Of a stretch of DNA of 64,000 bases, positions 11,700 to 22,850 are shown piece after piece. The stretch is from Solenopsis invicta. Lineage: Eukaryota; Arthropoda; Insecta; Hymenoptera; Formicidae. Each line of letters begins with the position of its first letter. The stretch's first letter is position 1. The DNA lies in the NCBI RefSeq assembly GCF_016802725.1, contig NC_052666.1, forward strand, positions 6,737,001 to 6,801,000, given 5' to 3'. Made by a program: the position numbers and the translations under genes. Below the pieces are notes generated by a model. It was given only the letters and a program-made list of their open reading frames with translations, searched no databases and had not been told where the DNA came from.

Positions 11700-12311
11700 T
11701 TATCGTTCTGCGAATTCTTATACTGCAAATATCATATATTTTTTTTTTGTTCCTCTTCTGCAGCTTAACGTTAGTTGCCGCCCGGCAGTCGCGTGGTTCG
11801 CTGCCGTTTGTTCGTATTCTTATTATTATTTTTTTTTTTTGTATTATGTACTGCGACGGGTGTCACGATTTTTTTCTTTCCCCTACGCATTGCTGGGCGT
11901 GTCTTCGTTCGCAGTGGTTGAGGGAGTTTCGTCTGCCCACGGGGGTAGGGCTGCATCTTCGCCCTTACTCCCCTGAGGAGGAGGTGGACGAGCCTCCTGT
12001 CCAAGTGGTGCGTCCCTCCATCCGAGAGCTCCCTCGGATTATTGTGGTGCCTGACACGGTGCCCTCTTCCAATCGTCCGTCGCCTTTGCTTTGAACCCCG
12101 AGGGTCGAGGTCCGTATTCCTCGCCTTCTAATGGTTGAGGTAAATACTATCACTGGCCAGCGAGTGGTGCGGTCTAGGACACTCTTTTGATGTTCTTGAG
12201 GTGAGTAAGGACATAGCTCCTTCTGGTATGCTTTATTTCTACAGCGCTTATCTTCTACTAAATTTATTGCTTATTCTAATGATTTTCGGCACGCCCGTTT
12301 TAACGTATTCT

Positions 12312-12690
12312 TTAGTTTTCAATGAAATGTTTTAATCTATTTGCGTGAACGCGAATGGTTCGTCTGCCTCGCTTAATCGTGTAATTGATTCCCTCGTGAT
12401 TTTCCATTACTACGTACGGCCCTATCCATTGTGAGTCCAGTTTTTTTGATCTTCCTCGGCGCGCTGTTTCGTCGTGAAGCAACACCTGATCTCCTACCCT
12501 GAATTCTTTTTTGTTCGCGGTCTTGTCGTACTGTATTTTCGCTTGCGTTTTAGCCTTCTCCACGTTTTCTCTTGCGATCTGGTTAGTTGCGCGTAATCTC
12601 TCTCGAAGTTCCTGCGCGTAGTCTTCGTAAGAGTATGTTTCTTTCGGTGGCCTCTCGTACTGGTAGTGTTATTAGGTCTAGGCCGTTATG
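12312..12690 (-). pseudogene. Integrase C-terminal remnant (GPY/F region) of the deleted pol
   Basis: Minus-strand text from about 12690 to a stop at 12312 reads as the end of a Gypsy-type integrase: EDYAQELRERLRATN, then FRVGDQVLLHD, then WIGPYVV. The catalytic D, D and E and everything upstream of them (protease, reverse transcriptase, RNase H) are absent. The gag frame overlaps this point out of frame, so the deletion joins gag to the end of integrase near 12660-12690. The region 11700-12311 between this remnant and env contains no domain I can name. Confidence 0.75.
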
Positions 12691-14478
12691 ATTACGTTGC
12701 TTGCATGTCACTTGTGTAACTTGATGCTCGCGCACGGTGCGCTCTCTTGCCCTCTTCTTTCCTCTTTCTTCTTCGCTGTCACTGCTACTGTATGATGACT
12801 CGTCGCTTTCTTTATTGCGGCGCGGCTTACCTGTTTGGTTTGCCGCGGCAATGTTTATTCTTTTTTCTTTTCTTGGTAGCCTTGGGTTATCTTTACGTAG
12901 CTTACCGTGTAATAGCCAGCATTCTTCGCGCTTATGCCCCGTCCTTTTACAGTGCGTGCAATATTTTTCCACGGTGTTAGAGCTAGCCGTTTTTTCTGGC
13001 CGGGGCAAGTGGTATCGGTTTTGGCCTGTTCTGCATTCGCGCCCGTGATGGCCTATCTTACCGCATTTGAAACACTTTGGTTTCTTGTACTCGTGCTGTC
13101 CTTCTCTGTAGCGGTCAGTAGGTTTATCTGACTTGACGTTTACTCCTTTCAGTTTTTCTTCATTGGACGCGCCTTGTATCGCGTCCATTAACGTTGCGTA
13201 GTTTCGGGATCGCACTATTAATTTTATCTCTTCCCGCAGTCCTAGCTGAAAATTTTCTAGTGCTAATCCTTGGATCGTATCCAGGATCCCCTTTCTTTGC
13301 TCGGGCGTCTGCCTTTTCCCCTCGATCATGGACTGATAGAGCTCCATGGCGAGCTTATCTACGCGAAGACCATACTTCTGTGCGCTTTCGCCGGGCTTTT
13401 GGCGGGCTTGATTGAATTCGTTTGTAATATGCACGGTGCCGCGTTTTGCTAAATAGCACGTCTCTATTTCCTGTTTTAATTGAGCGTATGTGCATATATC
13501 GCGCGTTTGGAAGTCATGTAGGGCTTTGCCTTTCAATTTTGTGCATAAGATTGCTCTCAACAGCGAGTCTTCGTCTTGCGGATTTATTTCCTTTACCGCA
13601 TATGAACTGGCGTTCAAGAATTCTATTACCTCGTTTCGAACCGTTCCGTCCATTGTGGGGATCATGTCGCGTGCCTCTTTCAGCTTCATATACGTATATA
13701 CGGGTCCACGTGAATTTCTAATGTCCGCTGTCGTGCGACCGTATGCTATTTCTGGCGGTCCCGGAGGTTCTGGATTTTCGCGTAGGTCCGACGTGTTTTG
13801 ATCTCCGTAGTGTGCAATTTCTATTCTGCTCATTCGATCTTGTAAAGCTCGCATTCCGTCGATCACCTGGTCTAACACATCTAGTATGTTTCGTTGCTCT
13901 TCCTGCGGTTCGGGTTGCTCTTGTCTGGTGCGTCTTCGTGCGCTCGCGGTTCTCAACCGAATTATCTCTGCGTCTATCTCGGCGTTTGATACCTCTCTTT
14001 CGTCACCCGCGTCCGGACGCGGTGTGAGTTCTGATTGGCTCGCCATTCTTCTCGGATCACGCGCCGCAATATAAAACTCTTCCGGGTTGAATACGCTGCT
14101 ATCATACGATGACAGAGAGAATTCCCTCCGCAGGGTAATACTGATATTGGAGTCTATACTTTCGACTGGTTGGTCGTCCGTCGGCGGTATTGGGCTTCCG
14201 TCGTATCCGTTTTGTATTATGCTCGGGTCTAGTTCGTTAAATGGAAATTCCCGTTCGACGACTACGTTCGGCGGTAATTCTGTTTCGGACGCGGAATCGC
14301 TCGAGAAATGGCGTTCTAAATTTCGGCGTACGCTGTTGCGAATATCTTGCACGGCTTCGGCTATTACGCGTACGGGGCTCAGTGCGTCCGGTCTACGTGC
14401 TCGAGCGCCCGGTTCACTATGTAACCACGAAGTATTTCGTTCGGGATTGTGTGGGCTACTCGGCTCGCTTCTCGACAT
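12583..14478 (-). CDS. Gag polyprotein of the errantivirus-like element
   Basis: A 631-codon frame. The N-terminal 200 residues are polar and Ser/Pro/Arg-rich. The middle resembles a Gypsy capsid (FLNASSYAVKEI, LKGKALHDFQ, TCYLAKRGTVHITNEFNQ). Two zinc knuckles follow: CFKCGKIGHHGREC, a standard CX2CX4HX4C, and CTHCKRTGHKREEC, the same spacing. The last residues are out of family because the frame runs into the pol deletion near 12680. Gag packages element RNA and forms the particle core. With no pol in this copy, any new movement would need enzymes from another element. Confidence 0.8.
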   Translation of the reverse strand: MSRSEPSSPHNPERNTSWLHSEPGARARRPDALSPVRVIAEAVQDIRNSVRRNLERHFSSDSASETELPPNVVVEREFPFNELDPSIIQNGYDGSPIPPTDDQPVESIDSNISITLRREFSLSSYDSSVFNPEEFYIAARDPRRMASQSELTPRPDAGDEREVSNAEIDAEIIRLRTASARRRTRQEQPEPQEEQRNILDVLDQVIDGMRALQDRMSRIEIAHYGDQNTSDLRENPEPPGPPEIAYGRTTADIRNSRGPVYTYMKLKEARDMIPTMDGTVRNEVIEFLNASSYAVKEINPQDEDSLLRAILCTKLKGKALHDFQTRDICTYAQLKQEIETCYLAKRGTVHITNEFNQARQKPGESAQKYGLRVDKLAMELYQSMIEGKRQTPEQRKGILDTIQGLALENFQLGLREEIKLIVRSRNYATLMDAIQGASNEEKLKGVNVKSDKPTDRYREGQHEYKKPKCFKCGKIGHHGRECRTGQNRYHLPRPEKTASSNTVEKYCTHCKRTGHKREECWLLHGKLRKDNPRLPRKEKRINIAAANQTGKPRRNKESDESSYSSSDSEEERGKKRARERTVREHQVTQVTCKQRNHNGLDLITLPVREATERNILLRRLRAGTSREITRN

Positions 14479-14732
14479 TGACTACGCGCTTTTACAATGT
14501 CTTTTACGCTTACAATTATGTGTTACAATTGACTTACATAACTATCGCAAGTCGTTGCATGATGTTGTCTCCTTGCCGTGTTGTGGATCGTCCGGTGCCT
14601 CTTCGTGTGCTGTCCGGGCGTAGTGTCTGCTTGCCGCCGGGTCACCTTTTCGGGTCCTCTCTTCTTTGGGACGCTTGTTGATCCTCGGCTGGTTCTCTTG
14701 CAGGTTACCACAGTCTGGCTTCTACGACGGGT

Positions 14733-14746
14733 CACCGCTGCCACCA
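14733..14746 (-). promoter_or_regulatory. Primer-binding site, probably tRNA-Leu
   Basis: CACCGCTGCCACCA on the plus strand equals the 3' end of a eukaryotic tRNA-Leu (CACCGCTGCCA plus CCA). It lies four bases inside the 5' LTR on the minus strand, the position where reverse transcription starts. Confidence 0.6.
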
Positions 14747-14750
14747 CTTT

Positions 14751-15155
14751 TGTTATGCGTTCCTTTCTCGGAGTCGTTGGTAGGAGCCCGTCGATTGGAG
14801 ACGGTTGAATCAAACACTCGTGTACGGTTAATAATAAAGTGTTTTATTATAAATGGTTACACTGTCAGTTGTTCGAGATTAATACGATGGTGCCGGACGC
14901 GACGCGGTACTGTCGCGTGCTTTAACCTGAGTCCGCCTATTACGGCGTTGATTCTCTATTTATTGGAGAGCCGGCCGATCTGGCCTTGCCGACTCGGCAG
15001 ATCTGTTGTCTACTCGCGAAGGTCGCCTGTTCAGCGTTCCCGGTATCGGTTACTGTGTCGTGAGGTTAGCGTTACCGATACCGGTGGCGTAATATAAACA
15101 AGTTGTGTTTGGTGATTAACTGTTTCGTCAGCGGTGGCTTTCGCCATTCGTGACA
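14751..15155 (-). repeat. 5' LTR of the errantivirus-like element
   Basis: 405 bp, one visible substitution from the left copy. An AATAAA occurs inside it at about 14832 on the plus strand. The duplication GAAC follows at 15156-15159. Confidence 0.9.
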
Positions 15156-16843
15156 GAACTATTAAACGTTTTAGCTTTCAAGATGATTTGTAATAATAAT
15201 AAACAAGCGAATGACAAAAATAAAGCTAAAAAACGGAAAATCATCAATAGAAACACAGCTAATGTAAGTCCATTAATGTGTTAATCAATTAAACTTTAAA
15301 CTAAATAAAATTAAACTTTAAACTAAATAAAATTAAACTTTAAACTACAATCTAAATAAATATTAAATTCCAAAAATAAAAATTTTTTATGCTTTTTTTA
15401 TAGATGCACTCATCGCTCAATGATACAACCCAGATTATATCGGATAATGTACAAAGTTCTTCTGACGATATAAACAACCTTAATAGTATTGATGAAGCAT
15501 TGGCTAAATTTTTTTTCGGTTGCAATATACCGTTTGCTGTCGTAGAATACATTTTAAAAATTTTGTATCTATTTTGAATTCAACTTATAAATTACCGACA
15601 AAAAAGACTTTATCTACAAGTATCTTGGACAAACTTCATACAAAGATGATTGCCGATAGAAAAGAGTCTTTGAAGAATACAGACTCTGTACTTTTAATTG
15701 ATGGCTGGAAAAATTCCTCTGCCAATACAAAAAATGTTTGCGTTTTACACAACGCAAGTAAAAAAAAACAAGTTTTTTTAGAATCCTACGACTTTTCTGG
15801 CCTTCGGAGAAACAGCAATAGCTTTAGAAAAAGTAGTTAACGAAGCAACTGAACTAGCTATGAATTTGTATAACACAACCATAAACGCTGTTGTTTCTGA
15901 TAATGTCTCGTCAATGATTGTCATGGGAAAGTCTATTGACTTATGGCATACTACTTGCAATAGTCACAGTGCTAATCTTTTAGCTAAATCTTTAGTAGAG
16001 AAAAGCTTCGCAACTAAAGTTAATGATTTATTAAAAGAATTTAAAAATCCAAATTTAGAAGTTGAATTAAAAAAGAGGGGTGGGTCAAAAATTGTTTTAG
16101 CATGTGAAACACGTTGGTGTAGTTATCGTGATTCATTTAAATGTGCATTGAAAAATTTAGATATTATGCAAATAGTTGTACAAGAGAAGCAAATTAAATT
16201 TAACAATGAAAGTGATGCATTGCTTCAGAGTTCAAAATTTGAAACAATTCTACAGGATTATATTCTAATATTTGATCCAGTTTGTGAATTAGTAAATAAA
16301 TGTCAAAAATCATCATCAAATATCGCTGATGCAATTGAGTACTGGCTAACGTTACATATTCCCACTATAAATAATAATCATTACAAACTCGTAAAAACTC
16401 GCATACAAAAAGTGACAAAACCCATTTGTTTTGCAGCTAACTTATTGCATCCAGTGTATCAAGACCAAAGATTGTCATATGATCAACGTGAATGTGCAAT
16501 TAATTTTATTAAAAAACAATTAAAAGAAATAGGTTTAAAAGAATTAGAAACATTCCGGACTAAAACAGGATTTTTTAAAAAACTATTTATTAAAAATATA
16601 AAAGATCCACATGTATTTTGGTCTATATCAAAAGACTATGTTCCTCATTTATCTAAACTGACAATTAAATTATTTGACATACCGGCATCAACCGCAGAAT
16701 TAAAACGTTTGTTTTCATATTGGGGATACGTACACTCAAGAAGATAAGAAATCGGTTGACAGCAAAACGTTCTAAAGCTTTAGTTAATATATACTATACA
16801 TTAAGATTTGAAGATAATTGTGACTTTAATGCATTTATTATTT

Positions 16844-18038
16844 AAGTATAAGATAAGGAAAAACTTCGCTAATTGTAAACGAAATTCTTTTATTTCTTTT
16901 AGAGATTCCTTAACAATATATGTTAAATTCAACTATAAAATTTTATTAAATGCACAACTAGCAAAGAGAGTAAGTAGTAAGAAACAATTCTATATAATTA
17001 TTCAGATATTATATTTTAAATTATAATTGTATTCATATATTTAACAAATAAAATTTTTTGATAATTTGCATGTCGTTTCTAAAATTAAATTACTTTAAAA
17101 TACAAAATTGTATTTAATGTCTGTTACATACGCAACAAATATATTGTTTAAAAAATATAATAACCCTTATACTTTATGGATCACAGTTTATTAAATACAA
17201 CTACAGTATATGAAAGGGAAGCTTAAGTAATTTTACAAAAAATTTTATATTAATTTTTTTATATCTAATCCAGACTGTTAATATTTGATAACGAGTTCGA
17301 CTGACAGCAGTCTCGGTTCCACTACTTCAATACTTCTTGTCTACTTAATGTTTAATTCGAACATACAGATTTAAAAAAGACTTTTCAATGTTTTAGTTCT
17401 TAAATTATTATAATTCATTGTTCCTCTTATAATAATGCGTGAGTGTGAGGCAACAAGTAGGAAAAAAATCTAGAAGGGAAGGCGCGTGCTTACCTCATGT
17501 CACTATAGTACATAAGGAGAGATAAGTTCTTACCAACTAATAGAATCACAATGTTAAACGCAGTTGAGTTTAACGACAAATTGCACATTACAACACAGAC
17601 ATCAAAAAGTATGACTCTTTGTATATATTCAAATAACCTAAATTAACTTGGAGTATTCGATAAAATCTTAAGTACAAGGCGCTTTGTACTTAGTTAATGT
17701 TGTTCGAGTTTTTAATTAATACCTATGTAATGATTACATCCATTGAAAATATTGGAAACCGCGAAAATCTCAAATGTTCTTTGGTAATTTATTTATTATA
17801 TGATAGAAATAGACTAATTCCGATTCAAACTTGACGCAAAGCGCAAAAACAAAACGTGTCCGATAATATTTCCACGCAACCCCACGTAACAATCTAACAT
17901 TATATATTAAAAATATTTATATTAAACTATAAAAATATTATATAAACTGTAATATAAAATATTATATAAACTTTAAACTGTAAAATAAAACCTGTAACAA
18001 ACTTTATCATACTTTAAAAATTAATGTCTTATAAGAGA
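16844..18038. other. AT-rich spacer between two opposed hAT copies
   Basis: No open frame with recognisable motifs. It probably holds the 3' untranslated part and terminus of the first hAT copy. I could not fix a terminal repeat or an 8 bp duplication. Confidence 0.35.
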
Positions 18039-18485
18039 TCAGAAAAGTCGTAAGATTTTAGAAAAACTTGTTTTTTTTACTCTTGCGTTGTGAAAACGCA
18101 AACAACATTTTTTTGTATCGACAGATGAATTTTTCCAACCATCAATTAAAAGTACAGACTCTGTATTCTTTAAAGATTCATCTTTTCTATCGGCAATCAT
18201 CTTTGTATGAAGTTTGTTCAAGATACTTGTAGATAAAGTTTTTCTTGTCAGTAGTTTATAAGTTAAATTCAAAATAGATATAAAATTTTTAAAATGTATC
18301 GATTCTACGACAGCAAACGGTATATTACAACCAAAACAAAAATTTGATCAATGCTTTATCAACACTATTAAGGTTGTTTATATCGTCAGAAGAACTTTGT
18401 ACATTATCCGATGTAATTTGGATTGTATCATTGAGCGATGAGTGCATCTATAAAAAAGCATAAAAAATTTTCATTTTTGGAATTT
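18039..18485 (-). pseudogene. hAT transposase N-terminal fragment, inverted copy
   Basis: Minus-strand text from 18483 matches plus-strand 15367-15800 closely, including the intron end, the exon 3 start (MHSSLND) and the motifs LHTKMIADRK and DGWKNSS. It still has the TCGAT that the first copy lacks near 15546, so it keeps the ancestral frame there. The frame breaks near 18100 in a T-rich run and nothing continues into the rest of the transposase. The fragment forms the inverted partner of the upstream copy. Confidence 0.75.
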
Positions 18486-18508
18486 AGATATTATGCGAAT
18501 AGTTGTCC

Positions 18509-19096
18509 TTATAGAACATTAATTTTTAAAGTATGATAAAGTTCGTTAATTTTCTTTGATTGTTCTTGATCTAAATTAATGCTACAGTCTGAAGATAGCA
18601 ACATTTGATTCATGAAAAGTGGAATACGTAATAACTTTAATACTAAATCTTGCATCATCGATTGCTTATTATTTGCAACATTTGACCAAAATAAAATTGG
18701 ATTATCAGTAATTTTTATTAATTTCTGAAAATATTCTGAATTATCTGTATATTCTGTAAATACTCGTAAACTTTCTTCTCCTGTAATATTATCACAAATA
18801 AATTCTCTAATATATTGAGCATTATAATCAAGTAATGCACGTCCTTTATATTTTGGATGAAGAAAATTTGCTGTTGCAAGAAGAGGCGTAATAAAATTTT
18901 TAATCTCAAAGTCAATAATAATTTTATACTCTTCTCTTTCAGTTTTATTATATAGTTGTATCCACTTTTCAACCATATCAACAATCGTTGATTCGGGATT
19001 TTGAAGTTGTTCGGTTAGTTCGTATATTCTGATTGAAAGTTTCAAATATTGTGTCAGTTTTGCTTTAAAATCAGAGAGGAACCTGAGAGCGGCCAC
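18509..19096 (-). pseudogene. hAT transposase C-terminal fragment from a different copy
   Basis: 195 codons with hAT C-terminal features: ATANFLHPKYKGR, then NPILFWSNV, then LVLKLLRIP. It is not the continuation of the fragment at 18039-18485, because on the minus strand the C-terminal part lies upstream of the N-terminal part. The sequence also differs from the copy at 16 kb, so it is a separate hAT subfamily or an older copy. The DDE core is missing. Confidence 0.65.
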
Positions 19097-19289
19097 GGCG
19101 GCCTTTTTCCAGTAACGCTTGAAAACTCCCGTACACTAGCGACGCACATCCATTTAGGCCGGAATGGAAACTACATGTCACATCCATTTGCGACTCGCCG
19201 TTAAAAACAGTGCTTCGTGAAGGTGGATGTGGGTTGTTGTCTTTGCTGACATCCATTTTCCCGTCGATAAATCATTTGACGTTATGCGT

Positions 19290-19690
19290 GTCCGTGCTAA
19301 GACATTCTTTTCTGGTTAGATAAAGACGGACAATCTTTGTTCGTTCTCTGTTTACATCACCGGTCAGAGAGAGAAAGCACCGCGGTGGCAAACACGGAGC
19401 AAGCGGCGATGTTATCTCTATGAATACCCTCCTCTCCACTTCCCTCCCACCGATCTCATTTTCCGTGCTACGTCCTAGCCGTAAAATGCAGAAAGAGGAT
19501 TTCGGACGATTTTTGGGCAGGGACGTAAAGAGGCCAGAAAGCGCCTCTTTTATAAATTTTTTTATTTTGTTATAATGGAATATGCGCGCATATATGATTG
19601 AATAAAAAATGATAATACGCGTGTGTTTAATATTGTATAATAAATAATAATGTAATAAAGATTAATATGGAATATATATATAAATATCTG
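19290..19690 (+). repeat. Left arm of a long-range inverted repeat
   Basis: The reverse complement of this stretch matches 27515-27905 with indels. Shared landmarks include CCATTATAACAAAAT, ATGCGCGCATAT, GTCCGAAATCCTCTTTC against GCCCGAAATCCTCTTTC, GGAGAGGAGGGTATTC and GTCCGTCTTTA. The arms flank about 7.8 kb. They could be terminal repeats of one large element or two copies of an interspersed repeat in opposite orientation. Between 19097 and 19289 there is only unassigned sequence in which ACATCCATTT occurs three times. Confidence 0.65.
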
Positions 19691-20028
19691 AGTATTATTT
19701 TTATTTTCTTACAAGCGTGAAAATTATAGATCTGATTTCAATAGAACCTTTCTACAGTTTTTACGAAATGTCACGTAAAGATTAATCAAAATTTTGCAAA
19801 AAGAAATTAATAAAAAATTATATAATAATACGATATGAGGTATCGAAGCATTGGTTGATAGAGTAACGGATTTTAATAAAATTTTTCTCGATATTAATCT
19901 TTTGCTAACGATAAATCTGATGCGTGTCGGCGTGCAACATCCACAACAGGACTAGTTATAAGTTAATATAAATATTATATAAAGGGAAATGTCCTTCTAT
20001 TCAAGGACATGTATTAAAAAGTGAACAA

Positions 20029-22850
20029 TTATATATATTTTATTAGACAATATTTATTAAAATTTATTGTTTCCATTAATATTAAAAATAGATCCCCTCT
20101 TCCACATTCCGCGTCTGGATCCACTTCTCCATCCTCTTCTTCCTTCTCCTCTCCTAATTGAAAATTTACTAAGCGCAACAATATATCCGGAACTATATTG
20201 TATAAGACATTTCCTTTTTGAGAAAATTGAATGAAGAATTTCTTCGTATCCCGACGTATCTGTTCAGCCTCATCGATGACGCAAAGGGCTAATTCCAAGA
20301 TCTGTGCCTTCACGCATATTATTTCTCTCATTATCAGATTTGACAACATATGAATTTATGTCCTACGCACGTTCATATCATCTCGAAGTCTATAAAAATA
20401 ATCAATATAATAAAAATCAATGTAATATAATTATCAATATTAATCCTAAACTATTGATTTTAAATGCTAAAAATTTATGCAAAAAGTTAATTTACTTGCC
20501 GTAGATGTATTTCGACCATAGTTCCATCTCATTATAGTAGCGAGATTATTTAATCCGATCAGTATATATTTGATCGGATCCCAGGATGCGGCGATCGCTC
20601 CAATGTGGTGATCTAAAGTTGCAAAGATTATTCGCAAAATTTAGAGCTCATCATCATCATTTTGTTGAGTGCGAGTGAACCTGCAGCCTGTACGTTTTCC
20701 GAGATACTGGCATATATCCAATACCAGCGAACTGTAAATAATCGCGCATTCGTTAATTGCAATATTTAATAATCGAGTAAGTTCAAGTTCTTGCAATTTT
20801 TAATATTCAAATACATACACAAATTTTACGAGCAAGCCTTCCCCAGTAACCATTTCATATTCGAGTGCGCCATTCACAAACTTCGCCTTGGCGTAGTTCA
20901 TAGCACTCTCTAAGGCTTCTTCACCATTATCCTGAGCATCGAGGTTTCCTTAGCTCGAGAAATTCGCATCGCGCATTCGAGCTTCTCGAGATTGATGCGT
21001 TCGTCAATTTAACTTTAATATCTGGAGTCGAAAACGCAATTTTCTGTTTCTTTCTTTTACCTTGCATCTCTCGTAGTATATTTTTACGCTTTAAATCCTT
21101 GTAAATGAACACGTTCAAGTGAATTAACTCTTTGATGGCGTGTTCAATTTTATGTAAAGCAATTTGGAGAGCGCAGTACTTGACACATCTGACACTTCGT
21201 TCGTTTCTTTATTCATAAAGTGACCCTTCTCGACGATGTTCAATAATAATTCCTTTATCAACTTGTCAGGTTGATTCGCTAACTGCAATTAAAATAAAAT
21301 TCTCTTAGTGCAATGTTTTCATTCCAGTTGCATTTAATTAACACACAATAATCGCACTGACATGATATAGCGTTAAGTGCATCTGTGACAAAAGAAATAT
21401 AAGCGTTCTCTTCCGCGCTAATAAAATATCTTATTACTAATGTCAAGATCTCTTTCGATATGTCATGATTGTTAGAATATCTGTATAAGAAAATTTGTTT
21501 TTCATTAATAATTTCCCAACAAATTTCGAATTATTTTTTGAATTAATTTCACCACTTTGAAAGCTTACCTTAGAAGTGGTTTTTCGACGTCCTTGCTAGT
21601 TTGTTTTTTCTTTAATAACATTCTGCAAATATCTCGCGCTAAAAGAAGATCGTCTTTCTTGCGCAGACCTAATTCTAGCTTCATTAACACGTCCAGATTA
21701 TCAGTCGTTATATTGAAGTTTGCCTGAGTTATTATCGTTATTATCATTAATGCAATTCTGTTATCTATGTAATATTGGCGATATATCTGAATACTTCATG
21801 GAGAATTTATATCCCATAATATCTTAACGTATAACATTTATTAAAATATATTTTAAATTGGTTTTTGAAACACTAAATGCTTGAGGAAAAAATATTTTTC
21901 AAAATTGCTTTCTGTTCTTTAAAACTTCAACATTTTTCTCAGCCAGCGTAATTGCCTGACTTAAACATCATCAAATTTTTGTGAGCAATTTGAAAGGGTA
22001 GAACAAAAAATAAATTTTCTTCTTCAATATCTGTTAAAAGGTGTTATCAATGGTATACTTTCAAAACAAAATCGAGTTTTTGGTATCGTTATATTCAGTA
22101 GATTATCCCGGATTCATTGGATTCTCTAATGATGTTATAACGCAATCGTGGAGCGCTCCAGTAACGATTGTAATAAGAGAGGCGTTCAACAAACCTTTGA
22201 TGTTATAACAGACGGATTTTGATGTTATAACAGAACACATTTAAGAGAATGAAAACATCTATTTCTCAATATAAATTTTCTCCCATTAAGTCCCAGATTG
22301 ACTTAAACGATAATCGTAAATGTTATATAATATTACTTAAAAATAACTTTTTGTTACTTTTGTAAACTAATTAATTTTAGACATACGATGTTTTGCAAGT
22401 ATACCATGTTATACTAGAAGAATGCTACAACTGATGACTATTTAAGTATGCTCTTATCCTTACAGACAATTAATGAGTCAACTTCTTATTAGTAAAATAA
22501 GTAGTCTCAGGAGTTTATGTTATTTTTTCTTCTCTATCTCCTGTGTACTTTTATATAAAGTTGATTAGAGACTGTGAAAATTGAAAAAGCAGCAGATAAC
22601 CCGTTTTCTATATTTCAATTATTGAATTTATTTACCTGTAGCAATTCGCTGTTTAATTCTTTATTCTTGTGCAATATTACTATCAGCAGAGTCAAAGCTG
22701 GGCTCTGATCATGAGCTTTAACTCCTTGAGCAATTTGATCAAACGATTCGCACGAGCAACATCTATTTGACGAGACAATTGTTTGTTATTATTCGTATCG
22801 AGATAGATCTCCTTGCACACCGTAGTAACGTTATTAAAAAAATCTGAAAA
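20029..22850 (-). pseudogene. Cap-D2: Condensin complex subunit Cap-D2 pseudogene (non-processed, C-terminal part)
   Basis: Five blocks on the minus strand run in the same order as the C-terminal half of animal condensin subunit 1 (NCAPD2). About 22845-22640: VCKEIYLD, HKNKELNSELL. 21747-21566: TTDNLDVLMKLELGL. About 21283-20825: LANQPDKLIKELL, NVFIYKDLKRKNILREM, AKAKFVNGALEYEM. About 20740-20500: SLALNKMMMMSSKFCE, TTLERSPHP, ELWSKYIYGK. 20385-20029: LSNLIMREI, FSQKGNVLYNIVPDILLRL. GT/AG introns survive between blocks (for example about 20500-20386), so it arose by DNA duplication, not retroposition. In-frame stops (two after SSKFCE, one before MLSNLIMRE) and frameshifts show decay. The functional protein is a HEAT-repeat subunit of the mitotic condensin complex. 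Confidence 0.8.

Larger units (their letters stand above)
9429..15155 (-). mobile_element. Errantivirus-like endogenous retroelement (LTR-gag-deleted pol-env-LTR)
   Basis: Two 405 bp LTRs (9429-9833 and 14751-15155) start TGTTATGCG and end TTCGTGACA on the plus strand and differ at one base. A 4 bp duplication GAAC flanks the element (9425-9428 and 15156-15159). Coding is on the minus strand, so the right LTR is the 5' LTR. Order: primer site, gag, remnant of the integrase C-terminus, env, purine tract, LTR. Protease, reverse transcriptase, RNase H and the integrase core are missing. The near-identical LTRs point to a recent insertion. It sits inside intron 1 of the hAT gene. Confidence 0.88.
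9130..16843 (+). pseudogene. hAT-family transposase gene, broken, with a retroelement in intron 1
   Basis: Exon 1 (9130-9262) encodes a BED-like zinc finger (CLTCNAILKC, LQEH). Exon 2 (15175-15263) and exon 3 (from 15404) join in phase through GT/AG sites. Exon 3 carries the hAT core: IDEALAKFFFGCNIPFAVVE, LHTKMIADRK, DGWKNSS, VVSDNVSSM, then HSANLLAKS, LACETRWCSY, and near the C-terminus ASTAELKRLFSYWGYVHS, the dimerisation region. The frame breaks near 15546 (five bases missing relative to the second copy at 18.3 kb), near 15800, and near 16742, so it cannot make a full protein. The reading ends at TAA 16841-16843. hAT transposases cut and paste and leave 8 bp duplications; I did not locate the terminal repeats. 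Confidence 0.75.

Noticed and set aside
12737..14681. Plus-strand frames opposite gag
   Set aside because: GC-rich shadow frames of the minus-strand gag and LTR.
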